From Pleodorina starrii (Eukaryota > Chlorophyta > Chlorophyceae > Chlamydomonadales > Volvocaceae), in the NCBI GenBank assembly GCA_030267565.1, contig BRXU01000005.1:5174001-5238000 (forward strand): DNA of 64,000 nt, given 5' to 3'. Under the pieces are notes generated by a model that saw only the letters and a list, made by a program, of their open reading frames with translations, was not told the DNA's origin and did not search any database. The position numbers and the translations under genes are program-made. Numbering within the stretch: position 1 is the stretch's first letter; each line of letters opens with the position of its first letter. Shown one piece after another: positions 1 through 12,338 of the stretch.

Positions 1-1844
1 ATGCGAGAACTTCGAAGCGGGTGCCGTTGCGGGGCGCGCGTTTCTGCCGAATAAGTACCGGGTCGGGTTGCTGGTCGGGTTGCTGGTTGCGATTTCCGGG
101 TCACGATTTACGCTCCGTCGGGATGTCGCTGTTCGCCTTGCGGGCCGGGGTGGGGGCCGGGGCAGCTTCCGCGCCATCCATCATGGCAACACATTAGCTC
201 GCCGCTGGTGGCGACGTATGATGGTGCGTGCGCTGTCCGCTGTTCTGTGCTGTGCTGCGCTGTGCTGTGCTGTCCTATGCTGTGCGTGAACCGTTGCGGT
301 CCGTCTCCGTGAACCACCGCACTTGGGCACCAAATTTTTCCGCCGCCTGCCTGAATGCGCGACACTTCCCTTGCACCCATCACCGAGACACCGCATTGTT
401 CTCCTGCATTGTTTACTTTGGGGGCTGTCGTCGGGGTCGATGAAACGTACACACGCACAGCCATCCGCACCAGGCGGTGTGCTGCAACCTTTCCCCGCGC
501 TCCGGACAGCAAGGTCCTGCGTTTGCATGGAGGTGTGCGGTCCTTCTGTACCCGCTGCTGTGACTGGAGATGCTGTAACACGGTTTCGAGAGGGGCAGGG
601 TCTCCGGCGCAGCACAGCACGACACGGCGCGTGCGAACCGGACGATGCACAGTAGGGATTGCTTCCACACGCGCGCATCCACATCCACACTGGACCGACC
701 CCGCCAGTGACGCGGAGCCGAAGCGCGCATCCGTCAGGGCGCCAACACGGGCGGCGGACGACTCACCGGCAGCAGTCAGCAGCAGCAGTCAGCAGTCATC
801 ATCAGCAGCAGCAAATGTGCACGTTGTAACGTTACGTTGGGGAGCCACCGCATCATCACACTTTTCTAAAGAGGCAGCGGAGCAGACGGCGACGTATGAT
901 CGCGTCACAGTGGGCTTCCCGGGGCCCGCGGTACAGACGGTAGGCAGATGCATGCCACCAACGTAATCGCGTCGCTCCCCAAAACCCGTAATCCCGTACC
1001 GGGGCCGTGTACACACCTGCCAAGGCCAAGGCACGCGGCGAGACTCCGTAGCGACCCTAAAACCCAAAGCTCCCCGGCCGGCCAAGTTCGACGTGGCGTC
1101 GGTGCGATTGGCGTGCTGATTGGCGTGGCGTGACGTGGCGCGGCGTGCCATTCAGGCCAACATACGGTACGGCATATGCCGTGCAGTCAGGTACTGTGCT
1201 CTTAAATCCGTAATAAGAAGCAACACAGAGTCGCCGCGATTGGCTTTGCACTGGCGCGTCATAGGTATCCAAAATTAGACATATAATATACGTATATATC
1301 AGTTATCATCGTCCGTTTTGTCTGCTGCTGTACCGCATCCCAGGTCCGCTCCTGCCCTTCCCAACCCACCCCCAAAGCCCCGGGGCCCCCGGGGCTGATG
1401 CTGGGCCTGGCATGTGCACACGCACGCACGCACACACGTACACATGCACGCACGCACGCAACGAAACCCAAACCATCCCCAGGCCCTTAACCCGGCTGCG
1501 TCCCGCGCGTCTCACACCTCGTCTCACACCTCAATCGTTGTCCTCGTCCCCGTCAGGCCGCCCTCACTCCCCCTCAGCTCACCCCCGTGTCGCCCCACCG
1601 CAACGCCACAACCCTCTCCAGCCGAAGCCAGTGTCGGCCAACCACCAGCTGACACCCCCTCCCACCCACCGAAGACGGTGTCTCCACAACGGCCTCGTCC
1701 CGCTCCCCTCTCCCTCTCTCCCCCAACACAGGTATGTTCGGTAAGTCTTGCTGGCTTCTGGGTCCGTTCGCTAACGCCGTCTCCGTCTCCGCTGCGGTAT
1801 TTTCTTTTCATCCCCCCCCCCCCCAAACACACACGCTCTCCCCC
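1..1844. other. Gene-free 3' flank of the carotenoid isomerase gene
   Basis: No open frame here shows a recognisable domain, consistent codon use or splice structure. The stretch holds a degenerate TGTGC-type repeat near 240-290 and CA-rich runs near 1410-1460. The 3' untranslated region of the minus-strand carotenoid isomerase gene should lie in the right-hand part. No TGTAA polyadenylation motif was found on the minus strand within about 700 bases of the stop, so the transcript end is not defined. Confidence 0.5.
1763..1810 (+). repeat. 48-bp dispersed repeat, copy 1
   Basis: This block starts TCCGTTCGCTAACGCCGTC and runs into a C-tract. It recurs with a few changes at 4483-4530 and inverted at 38003-38050. 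This copy lies just past the carotenoid isomerase stop codon, probably in its 3' untranslated region. No coding potential. Confidence 0.75.
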
Positions 1845-4800
1845 TCACGCCGCGTTCCTCACGGTAGACAGCAGCTTTCCGAATGCCGAGTCCAGCAGTG
1901 GCCAGGTGGGCTCCTTGCCCAGGTCGGCCAGGACGCGGTGGGCGCAGCCGAAGCCCGAGAACACGACCGCGTTGACACCCTGAGGAGGCGGGGGAGGGGG
2001 AGGGGGCCGGGCCGGGCCGGGCCGGGCGAGGAATTTAGGTTCAGGTTTATGGGGGAGTGGGGGTCAGGAAAGAACAAGGACGGGACAGGGCAAGCCGTTT
2101 CTCGGAGGAGGATGAGTAACGATGGCGCCATCATATGCCATGACGCCCCGAGGTGCCTCTGGGGCCCTACTCTTGACGCCCACCGCCCCACCGCCCCAGA
2201 CGAGTAGGTGGACTGCTCACTTCCCCTCCGCCCCGCCCACCTGCCGCCCCAACCCCCCGCCCCAAACCCCCCAGCCCAGCCCAGTCCAGGCCCGCACCTG
2301 TCCAGGGAAGGACGAGTCTCCCACGCAGTACAGTCCGCGGATGTCGGTGGAGTTGAAGGGCATGGACAACATGCCCAGGGGCCGCCGGGAGGGGATGGGG
2401 CCGTAGGTGCCGTCCTCGCGGCTGAGGTAGCGCCGGTGGGTGCGGGGTGTGCCGACCTGGTGGGGGGTGGGGGGTGGGGGGGTCGGGGGGGGGGGAAGAT
2501 GACGTGTCAGGGCTTGAGGGACGTGTAGGGTTTTGACGAGCCGGGGGTACAGGTAAAGATGAACCGCATTCATCGAATTCATACAGGGAGCCCGGGAACG
2601 GGGTTGAGTGGGGTTGAGGTGTTAGGGTTTTGGAGGGGATCGGGAATTCAGGATGGAGGTGGATGGAAGTGGATGGGTGGGCCCGGGCAAGGGATATAAA
2701 GTTATAAGAGGCAACGTTGCAACGCCGGAAAGGAACGGAGTCCATCCCCCTCGATCCCTCCCTCCCGTGTCCCCTCCCTCCCTCCCCTCCCTCCCTCCCT
2801 CCCTCCCCAGTCCCGCACCCCCGCACCTCCCGGAACGTGGTGGCCGCCCTCAGTCCCGGGATGATGGCCTCCAGGCGCTCACACAGCTGGTCCGCCAGCT
2901 GCTCCTTGGCGGCCTCGTACTCGGCCGGACTCAGGTCCTGGGTGGGGGGGGAGCCGGGGGGGTGGGGGTGAACGGGGATGAAGTGGGTGGGGTGGGGTGC
3001 GTTGCAGGGCGCCGGTAACGCCCGAGTGTGGGACACAACCCCCATGACCCGAGAAGGCGGTGGCCAGAGGTAGGGCAAAGCGAACCACCAGGCAAAGCGA
3101 ACGTTCTAGAGTAGAGCGCGAGTCGCAGTGCGGCAAGGTGGTACGCAGAGGATCTAAAAGGCGAAGGACTCCGCGCGATTTGTGGCCCAACGCCCAAGCC
3201 ACAAGAAAAGCTACTCCATATCATAGGAGTACGGCAGCCGGGGGCTGTAAGCAGACCCGCAAACAATGCTCTTCTAAGGCCTTTTCAAAGAGAACAAAAT
3301 ATAATCCCATCACTGCCCCGAGAAACCGAGGATTGACTAATGTTCTGCCTGGCACCGCTGACAAGACGCCATGTGAGGCGTGTGGGGGATGTGGGAGGTG
3401 TGGGTCAGGTTTGGAATGGACGTGTCAGCGAACATCGGCAGCTCATGACAGTCCTGCTGTGCTGCTCACCCGCGCAACCCCCAACCCAGGCAAGCCCCCT
3501 GCTGCTCACCTTCCAGTTGTCGATCCAGTCGGGGGTGAAGGCGTGCACGATGTGGTGGCCGGGGGGCGCCAGGGAGGGGTCCAGCACGGTGGGGATGGAC
3601 ACGAAGAGAACTCCCCTGTACGGCAATTGTAGGACAGTCGAAGGGTGGTACGGCAGTCGTAGGAGTCCAAGGTTGCAAATTGTATATCTATTCCACGGTC
3701 GCACTTGATGACACAAGTTGCTATGGTGTAGTGGAATCACATCTGTCTAACACACAGAAGGTCCTCAGATCGAAACTGGGTAGCAACATTGTTTTCTCAG
3801 TGGGCTAACATTCTGCTGCACTTTACCGCCGTCGTCTCAGTCTTCTTTTTACGGGGGCTTCAGCGGAGGTATTCGCTGCCTATCGGGCTGTATTGGCTGT
3901 TTCGCTAACACGATGCGCATGCAGCCAACGGACCTTACTTTGGTTTTGCAATACAATGCCATTCGTAATGCGCTTCACGTCTGGTTGGGAATTAAGTCGG
4001 AACCAAGTCTGAGATGCGAAGGCACTTTTACCGTCGCTGAACCCAACTTGTTGGCTGTCCGAACCCAATTGCTTGGCTGTCCGACCCGCGGGACAGTTCC
4101 TCCAGTCTCTGCGCAAAGATGACTGATCCGTTTATTACCCTCTATGCTTAATACCTTCAGTGCTTGAAGTGCCCCCTCCTCCCCGGAAAGCAGAAAAGCG
4201 GCTCTCGTCGCTCCAACCACATCCCCCCCCACCACCACCCACACACACTCCCTCAGTCCCTCTCGGTAGCCACGTTTCCTTCGCTGCGGTTCCTTCGCTA
4301 CGTACCTCGAACCCAACTCAACCCGAGCCCGACCCCTCTCCGGACTATTTTCTCTCTTCCCTCCCCCTCCCATCCCAACACATACACACGTTTTCCAGCT
4401 TGTCAGCTTGCCGCTTTGGGCTGCTCCACTTCCCCCGTCCCGGACCGTTTCGTTCTCTCCTCCCCCTTTCCCTCCCCCCGTTTCCGTTCGCTAACGCCGT
4501 CTCCGTCCCCGCTGCGGTATCTTCTTTTTACCCCCGTTTCCCCCCCCCCCCCCGATCCTCCACCTCGCCGCCTCCATCTTGCCCCAGTCCTCCAGCAGGA
4601 TGTGGTGGCAGTCCGCCTGCCCCTGGAGCACCTCCGCCTTCACCCCCATGTGCAGAGAGAAGAACGAGGGAGACTTCTTGAAGCGCTTCCTGAACAGCGC
4701 GGGCGAGAGGGAGGGGCGGGGGCGGGGGGGGAGGGAGGGGGCGGGAGGGAGGCAGGGAGGGAGGGGGCGGGAGGGGGCGGGGGTAATGATATCGCATTGA

Positions 4801-7800
4801 TCTCGCAGCGATGGATCAACCCCCCACCCCTCCCCCCACCTGAACAGCTGCTCCGACTCCGGCAGCTTGTCGGGTCCGATCATGTTCTCAAAAGTGTCCC
4901 AACGGGTGGCGTTACTCACCACCGTCTTGCCCCTGAACCAGACAGCCAGGCGGGCAGACAGGCAGGCAGACAGACAGTCACGCAGGTAAGCAGGCGGGCA
5001 GACAGCCAGGAGAGGGAGAGGGGGGGGGCATAGAGCCGGCCAGGCAGGCGAGGGCGGGGGCGGGGGCAATACGGATGAGATTGCCCACGCGATGTGGCCC
5101 CAGGGAAGCGCAAGCCTGGCTTCAAATAACCATATCCCCGCTTCCATCCCTCCGACCTCCCCCCCCCTCCCGACCCTGCAGGGTACTTTTCGCCCCTCCG
5201 CCCCCTTTCACACACCACGTCGCAGCCCAGCCCCCTCCCTCCCAACAAACACCGCTCGCAAGCGTATCTCTCCCCGTCATTGTGACTGGCTTCCAAGACC
5301 CTCCTCTATCCCTCTGCCCCTCTACCCGGCAACACAAAAACAAGGCAACACAAAGGGCACCCAAGCCCCTGACTCACGGGGGCCGCATCTCCGCACCTGA
5401 ACACGCGCCCGTCCGCCAGTCGTACACCCACAGCCCGCCGCTCGCCGTCCATAGGGCCCTCCACGATAATCTCCTTCACATTGGCCTTGTACACGATGTG
5501 ACCGCCGTACTCCACGATGCCTGTACGGCAGGTCGGGCGGGCAGAGGATTGCGCTCACAGGAGGGTTGCTCACTGGCAACAAGATGTGCGCCTTTGGGCG
5601 AGTTGGGCAGTATGGGGGATTGGGGGTTAAGTAAAGGACACACCTCAGCGCCGAGGGAAGGGACGGAGAGGTTTCGGGGCGGGTGGGTGGTTGGTGGTTG
5701 GGTCGGTTGGTGGAAGCGCGACGCGGTTGCCGCATGCTCGCCGCTGCATGCCCCATCAACACGGCGACCCCACGAGACCCCCAAACCCGTAACCCCACCA
5801 CATGGCCTCAGTACGACCCTAGTACGACACTGGACCACCAGTTGCGCCGTTAGCGGCAACCGCAACGGCGGCAGCGGCGGCTGCTGGTTGCACTGCACTG
5901 CACTGCGCCCTCATGCGACCGCAAATGCGGGGGAATAGGGGGAGGAGGGGGAGGGATTATCCACGTTTAGGCCGGAGGCGGGGCGGGGGCCCTCGGCGTG
6001 CTGTAACCCCATCCCTTCCTGCCCCCGGCCAATGTGGGGCTTTGGCAGTCCAGGAGCTTACGTCGCCGCCCCTCCCGCGTACCTATACCCACGGCCCCGC
6101 CCCCTCATTCCAACCGACCCCGCCGTTGCCCCTCGTGATGGTCGCTTACCGTAGTCGATCCCCAAGCCCTCAACCCAGAATAAAGACCAAACCCCCGCCC
6201 TTCCCTTTCTCCCTTGTCCTTCCCCCCCCTTCCCCATCGCCCACCTTCCGCCAGCTCCTCCCCGATGCGCCCCACTCCCCCCACTGGATAGTTGATGCCG
6301 CCGTAGTGCCGGTCGCAAAACACCATCCCCGCATTGATCATGGGCGTCAGGTCGGCGGACACGGTGGACCAGATGAAGCACTCAATGTCGATGAAGCGGA
6401 GCAACTCGGGGTCCTGAAGGGGGGGGGGCGGAAGGGAGGAGGGAGGGAGGGAGGAGGGGGACCGGGCGGTTGTGGGGGCGGTTGTGAGGGGTGGCGCGGG
6501 AAGAGGGTGTGCCCGATGTGTCTCCTCGTGTGCCCAAGCTCTCCCCGTGACGAACCGCAAACCCTCCTAATTAGCCCCTCCCTCCCCTCCGCCCCCCAAA
6601 CCCCGATGACGCAAATCCTTTCCCACACCGCCTCCGAAGCCGTAACGCCGCTCCACGCCTTCACCACAAACGCCGCGCGCCATCGTGGCACTTCCCCCCC
6701 CCTCCTGCCTCTGTGTCAATACACGGTCCATACACGGTCCACACACGGGCACAGCAGCACGCGCACAGCAGCACGCGAGCCCCCTTCTGCGTGCGTGCGT
6801 GCGTCCAAGCACGTGCGAGCGGCAGTCCCTCCCCGTCCCGTGTGAGCTTCAGTGCGTGCGCAGTCTTCAGTCTGCACAGTCTACACAGTTTGCACAGTCT
6901 GCACAGTCTACACAGTCTGCACAGTCTGCACAGTCTGCACAGTCTACACAGTCTGCACAGTCTGCACAGTCTGCACAGTCTGCACAGTCTGCACAGTCTA
7001 CACAGTCTGCACAGTCTGCACAGTCTGCACAGTCTGCACAGTCTGCACAGTCTGCACAGTCTGTGCAGTGTGTGTTACGGTACCTTGATGTGCCTCCGCG
7101 CCACGTCGCCCGTGTTGGTTGCGAGGAAGGACGCGAGGGTGAGACAGGCCGCCGGCTGCTTGGCAAACTCCCCCAGCAGGTAGCGGGGCTCCTCCAGGGA
7201 CTTGAGCTCAAGCACGTTGAGGCTGAAACCCGGGGAGAGGGGGGGGAGAGAGAAAGGGGGAGGGAGAAGGGCGGGGAAAGGGGAAGAGATGGAGAGGAGA
7301 GGCGTAGGGGAAGAGGGAGGTGGAGGAGCGGAAGCGGAAGTCCACCCCGATGGGCAGAGTGGCATGAGCTGTGCCAATATCGTATTATAAGTTTACAACC
7401 CCTCGTATCGTCATCGAGCCCTCAATAAGCAACAAGGGCCACGTACCACATGCCCGTAGGAGCAGCAGGGAGGGGTTTTGGTGTCCCTGTCCCCACCCCC
7501 ACCCCCTCCCGCGCCCCCCACCCTCGGCCCCGGCCCCAGAGCTGAGTTGAGTCGAGTCGAGTTGGCCCTTCCGCCACCTTCCCACTGCACCCAGCCCCGC
7601 CGATGCGGCACCAAGTGTGTGCGTGTATGTGCATGTGTGTGGAGGTACGACACAGTGTTCGGGCGCTATGTCGTACCTGTCGAAGATCCTCCAGCACTCG
7701 TCGTAGAACTTCTTGATTCCCTCCCGCTCGGCGGGGAAGCGCTGCGCCAGCTCCTCCAGGAACTCCTCGTACTGCCGCCACACAGCCACCTCCAGACCCT

Positions 7801-10800
7801 TTGAGAATGAGAAAGAGAGAGAGAGAGGGAGAGAGAGATAGAGAGGGGGGGGAGTGAGAGGGCAAAAGCAGGAGCAAGAGCGCGAGCGTGCGTGGCAGGA
7901 TTTAAAAAATAGGAATTGGAGGAGGACGGAGAGACCGCACTCTGCCAACCAACAAACCAACCAACCAAACAGACATACAAACAGACAGACAGATCGATAC
8001 CGGTAAACAAAGAGCCAACGCAGGGCACCAGGGCTACGCTAGGAGCCCACCTCCTCTCCCCTGCTGACCTCGCCTCGCCCCTCCGTTTGCCCCCTGTATC
8101 TCCCATCCCCTGTCCTTTCCGGCCACCACCATGCGTCCCCGCCTCCGTCCCGGCCTCCGTCCCCGCCTCCGTCCCCGCACCGCGCCTCAGCTCACCCCAC
8201 CCCACCCCACCCCACCGGCCCTCACCTTGGGGAACCTGTCGCTCTTTGGCAGGTGGTAGACCACCTGGGTGGGGTCGGGCACGGTGGGGATCTTGCGGCC
8301 CACGGTCTCCAGGCACTTGGTGATGAGGTTGGTGGTGCCCTCCTGGCCTGGGGGGGGGGTGGGGGAGAGGGAGGGGTGGGGGATGGGGCGGGGTGGGAAA
8401 GGGGGAGGGGTGGGTTATGGCAGTCCAAACAGGCAAACGTTAGGAGGAGAAGGGGGGGGGCAGGAGAGAACAGAACAGGGCAGGACAGGACAGGACAAGG
8501 TTGGTGAGGAAGGATGGGGAGCCATCGCAACAACAGAGGGAGAGACGAGAGGGATGAGGCGGGGTAAGAAGAATGATAACGCAGTGAAGGGGCGGAGGCG
8601 GGTTGGGAACTTGGAAGGCGGCAAGGGAACGAGAGGACAGGAGGAAGGCGGATAACGAAGCTGAGACGCTGGGCGGGGTGGGGGGTCAGGAGGGAGCAAG
8701 GCGCGGTCACGGAAGGGCGGACTTTGGTGAGAGACAAAAGCATCGCCTAGGGGCGCCCCGCCCCGAGTACCTCCTGCCTCGCCCTTCAGGAATCAAGGCC
8801 AGGAAGAACGGACGGCCCCAGCGCGCGTCCCCCGCAACCCGGCCCCTGCCTGCCGCCCGCGGGCCGGGCCCTGGCCGACAGGCATCAAGAACCGACCGCC
8901 GGGCCCCCTCCTGCTCTCCGTCCCCAGGCCTCTCCCCGTGTGTCTACCCTTCATAACCGCCTTCCACCACCCCGCCACCCGCCACCCGCCTGGCTGGCTG
9001 ACCACCTGGCTCACTGGCCACCTGGCGGGTGGCCGCAGCCCGGTTGCGCGCCCGCTGCCCCCCGCTGCCCCTGTCCCTCCCCGCCTGCCCACCGGCACCT
9101 CCGTAGTAGTGGGGTTTTGGGGGGCCGCTGCTGCTTCCGGGACTGCGCAACGGCTATACAGCCCGCAGACCCCGTGGGTGCGAACGCGGGAACGCGGGTG
9201 GTCGCGACCCACATCGCCAGCGTAGCCTAGCCCGGACCAGCCCGTCCCGGACCGGACAAGATCGGCCCGGCCCGGCCCAGCCCACCCCGCCCCGCCCCGC
9301 CCCGCCCCGCCAGACCACGCCGCATCCCGTCCCCACCCCGATGGTCCCCATCACGTGGAGGGCCACTGCCCGGCCACGTCTCCACCGACCTCCTTTTGCG
9401 GAAGGGACCGGCCTGCGGCCTCTGGCCTCCGGGAGCAGCGCACGGGGGCCCCTCACCCCCAACCCCTCCTCCCACCGGTTGCTCATCTCGCCGGTTGCGC
9501 GGCTGAAGACGATCGGCACGACCTGCGATGCGGCTATCAGAGTACAGGAGCGACCCAGAGCGACCGACCCACGGGTCACACGACCACGCCACTCCCTGCC
9601 GTCACGCAGTGGGCTGTCGCGCATGTACGACACGCCATCCCCACCAATGTGGCAGTTCCACGTGACCTCTCCGCTCCTCCTCTCATCTCCCCGCCCCTGC
9701 ACTCCCCCGGCCCCCGCCCGTCCACCCACCCATTCCGAACATCATGGACGAGCCGACGTCAAAGGTGTAGCCCTCGCGCTTGAAGTGCGCCGCGCTGCCG
9801 CCCGGCAGGAGATACCTGCACGTGCGCGTGCACGAGGGTGGGGGTGGGGGTATCGGGGTAAAACACACGAACCGCGGCGGAGAGAACGGAACGGAAGAGG
9901 GGGAGGGAACCGAAATACGGAGAGGGAATCGATAAGGGGGAGGGAATCGAAAAGGGGAGGAGGCAGGGGCGGGAGTGGGGCCGGGTGGCCAGGTTACGTA
10001 TAGGGGTCGGGGCTTAGTTGGCGAGTTAGCACCGAGCGATTGACGAGGCGCCAGGAGGCTGAGGTTCCGCGGCCCGTGCGAGCAGCAGGGACTGGCGGGC
10101 GGGGCAGCCGCAGTGGTTGGGGATTTGCGGGGGGGGGAGGTGGCAGTGCTGGGGGGACACGGAGGACTACGACCGGCGGTTGTGGTGAAATGAAAAAGAG
10201 ACCGCAGCGAAGGAACATAGATCGTCTAATTTGTAATGGTGGTGGTGGTGGTGAGTGTGGATGTAGCGGGGTCGGGGGGGGAGTGTTCGTCGGCGGGCGG
10301 GCTTGCGGGTTTGGTAGCTTGGTAGCCCGGGAGTGCGCCGTCTACGGACGGGCACGGACCCGGGTGCAGCAAACCCCCCATGACCGTTCGCACTCGGCAC
10401 GGGACCCGACCCGACCCGCGCACGGGGCCTTGGTTACCCGGTCTCTTACGGGCGTCGCGAGTTCGATCCACGGACGAAACTGCTGCCGGTGAAACTGCCG
10501 CCTCCGAGACGCCATCCCAGCACTGCTGTCCATGCCGCAAGTGTGTGTGGCAGCCGGGCCCAGGCAGCCCAGCCCAGCCCAGCCCAGGCAGCAAGCCCCA
10601 TCTCATTCCCCTTTCAGTTCCATGATCCCAGGCCACGGCCAGGCCAGGCCAGGCCTCAACCCTGGTTTCCCAAGCCCAGTCGGTCGGGCCAGGGCCCCTC
10701 AACGCTTTTGCCGAGGCCTCCGCTCTGCGCAGCGCAACCCAAATCACAGCCCAGGCCAGACTGCCGCCGGGGTCCCTCCCCTCGCGCATGGTCGGTCCAG

Positions 10801-11333
10801 GACCCCTCGCCGCCGCCCTCTGCAGGCCGCTGCTGGTCTGCCAGCCTCACTTTTCTAGGACCACAACTTTGGCTCCCTTGGCCACAAGCCGTGCCGCTGT
10901 GGCCAGGCCGCCCATGCCGCCACCCACAATCACGGCGTCGTACTCCACATCCGTGGGGGCCTCCGTCGGGATCACGCGGCTGGGCGGAGGGTAGGGTGTC
11001 TTGGTCGCCGCAGCGCGGATGCTGCGGCGTTGTGCCCTCGGAGCGGCATCACCGGCCTGCGGAGGCACATCATGAATCAGATATCTTGGACCACCTCGTG
11101 AGTTTTGGCGCCGGTAATTGATGATGTGCTTACCGTTTGAGCAGGCGCGGCGAGGCTCCGTCGCCCGTTGGTGCAAGCAGATGGCAGCGACAACGGCAAC
11201 CTGGGCAAGAAATGATCCAATTATGATCAATGAGCCCAACTGAGTAGGGACAAGCACTTCGTGCTGCGTCTTACACGCTGTGCGCTGCGGGTGCACGACT
11301 TGCTGTCTGCACCACATTCCTGTTCAGCTGCAT
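1845..11333 (-). CDS. CRTISO: Prolycopene (carotenoid) isomerase, plastid-targeted
   Basis: FAD-dependent enzyme that converts poly-cis-lycopene to all-trans-lycopene in plastid carotenoid synthesis. Fifteen exons give 607 residues: 11333-11275, 11200-11134, 11056-10851, 9815-9730, 8347-8226, 7798-7677, 7222-7084, 6413-6245, 5520-5397, 4932-4840, 4689-4564, 3615-3510, 2937-2827, 2456-2298, 1979-1845. All junctions are GT-AG and the phases close. The start at 11333 gives a basic, Ala/Ser-rich presequence (about residues 1-75) typical of a transit peptide. The FAD-binding motif GGGMGG is at 87-92 with the acidic E110 at the end of the second strand. The family blocks [31 protein letters not shown] and [13 protein letters not shown] follow in the plant order. 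Length is close to the plant enzyme (about 595). Nothing is missing, so the gene looks functional. It shares a divergent promoter with the neighbouring LRR gene. Confidence 0.95.
3717..3788 (+). tRNA. tRNA-Val (anticodon AAC)
   Basis: The sequence folds as a tRNA. The acceptor stem is a perfect 7-bp pairing of GTTGCTA with TAGCAAC, followed by discriminator A. The A box TGGTGTAGTGG is canonical. The anticodon stem TCTGT/ACAGA encloses the loop CTAACAC, giving AAC. The variable loop is AGGTC, and a 5-bp T stem with one G-T pair encloses ATCGAAA. The D loop is slightly short and T54 is A, so the B box is imperfect. A T-rich run, a possible Pol III stop, follows at once. The gene lies antisense in the CRTISO intron between exons 11 and 12, about 100 bases from exon 12. 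A mildly degenerate or inactive copy cannot be excluded. Confidence 0.72.
4483..4530 (+). repeat. 48-bp dispersed repeat, copy 2
   Basis: Near-identical to 1763-1810 and, like it, followed by a C-tract. It lies in a CRTISO intron some 35 bases from the donor of exon 11. A third, inverted copy is at 38003-38050. Confidence 0.75.
6868..7066. repeat. 9-bp tandem array (CAGTCTGCA)n in a CRTISO intron
   Basis: About 22 head-to-tail copies of CAGTCTGCA with single-base variants (CAGTCTACA, CAGTTTGCA). Because 9 is a multiple of 3, all six frames give repetitive open frames; these are not genes. The array sits in the intron between exons 7 and 8, close to the exon 7 donor. Confidence 0.9.
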
Positions 11334-12338
11334 TTTTCGCAAGCTCAAACAATGACTGACTTGTACCTCTACCTATGTGAAGCAATAGATGTGAGCTATG
11401 CTCCTGTAAATGATGTGTGAGGGAGTCCGTGTCTCAAATTTGCCGTATGAATGGTAACGGAGGGGGGTCCAGACCCCCCCCTCCCCCATCATTCATGCTA
11501 TGCCCCCCATCCCCAATCATTCATGTAGCTTCAAATTTGCCGCCATGCAGAGTTCGGCGAAGAAATAGTCCTCGTTCAGTGAATCCTAAGGCAGTATTGT
11601 TTCGTGTATTCTTCTTTGAGCTCCTCAAGGCTCATTAATTGCGGAGCAACCCACTCGTCGTTGCCTTCTAGGCCGTTCCAGGCCGTTCCCTGCCGTTCAG
11701 CTGCAGGACCCAGAGACAAAGCAGGCCAGATACCAGAATACTTGTCAAGCTTTATCGATTATATACAATCATATGTTAATTGTGGATTACCATTCGGATC
11801 CTTCCGAGACTAATAATAATACCGGCGGTACTGACTTTTAGCGGGCATATTACATTATCTGAATGATGAAGATACAGATACGGCTTTATCACGTGTTCTG
11901 GAAGGGAACCCGATAAAGCGAGCAAGGCCAAGAACGGCCTGGAGTAGCGGCTCGCCCGCTCGTACGCCCTGAAAACAGCCCCGAAACCAGTAATGAATGA
12001 TGGGGGAGGGGGGGGGGTCAAGCGGCCCCCCCACCACACCCCATACTTTCTCCCCACCCCCCCTATTACCATTCCGACGAGAAAAACGGGACGCGGACAC
12101 CGTGGTGTATCGTTTGATGTCTCGTACAGAGGTTGGCGTTGCGCCGTTGCCAACTGAAATAATCGGCATCTTTTTCGAAAACTGAGTCTACCAATACATA
12201 TTGGGATATTTGTGCTGCAAAACTTGCACCGTTAAGTATCTCCTGTCAATCGCGGCCCGATAGAGCCTGTTGACCTCATTATTTTGGCGTTGGGCGTAAC
12301 TTCGATCTGGATATCTTGTCGAGATTACCGTTCAAGTA
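11334..12338. promoter_or_regulatory. Divergent promoter region between CRTISO and the first LRR gene
   Basis: The two start codons face away from each other across this stretch. Most of it (11418-12104) is an inserted element with inverted repeats that is absent from the duplicate. The remaining flanks, about 85 bases beside CRTISO and 235 beside the LRR gene, are conserved in unit B and probably hold the original promoters. No clear TATA box was assigned. Confidence 0.5.
11418..12104. mobile_element. Non-autonomous DNA-transposon-like insertion with imperfect terminal inverted repeats
   Basis: The left end (GTCCGTGTC, then TGAATGGTAAC, then a G-run, then CCCTCCCCCATCATTCAT) is matched in inverse at the right end (GTCCGCGTC, GGAATGGTAAT, G-run, the same CCCTCCCCCATCATTCAT block). 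The termini are imperfect over about 80 bases. The interior is AT-richer than its surroundings and has no credible transposase frame. The corresponding site in the duplicate (about 17988-18000) is uninterrupted, so the insertion is polymorphic between the copies. Any target-site duplication is very short (2-3 bases) and ambiguous. Confidence 0.7.

Noticed and set aside
1..966. Several overlapping frames of 100-200 residues on both strands
   Set aside because: Mutually overlapping, Cys/Arg/His-rich products of GC-rich low-complexity DNA; none shows a family motif.
6868..7066. Possible CRISPR array
   Set aside because: Units of 9 bp are contiguous with no spacers, in a eukaryotic intron.
6852..7211. 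Open frames with repeating CTV, SLH, SAQ and DCA residues
   Set aside because: They are the six-frame reading of the 9-bp array inside a CRTISO intron.
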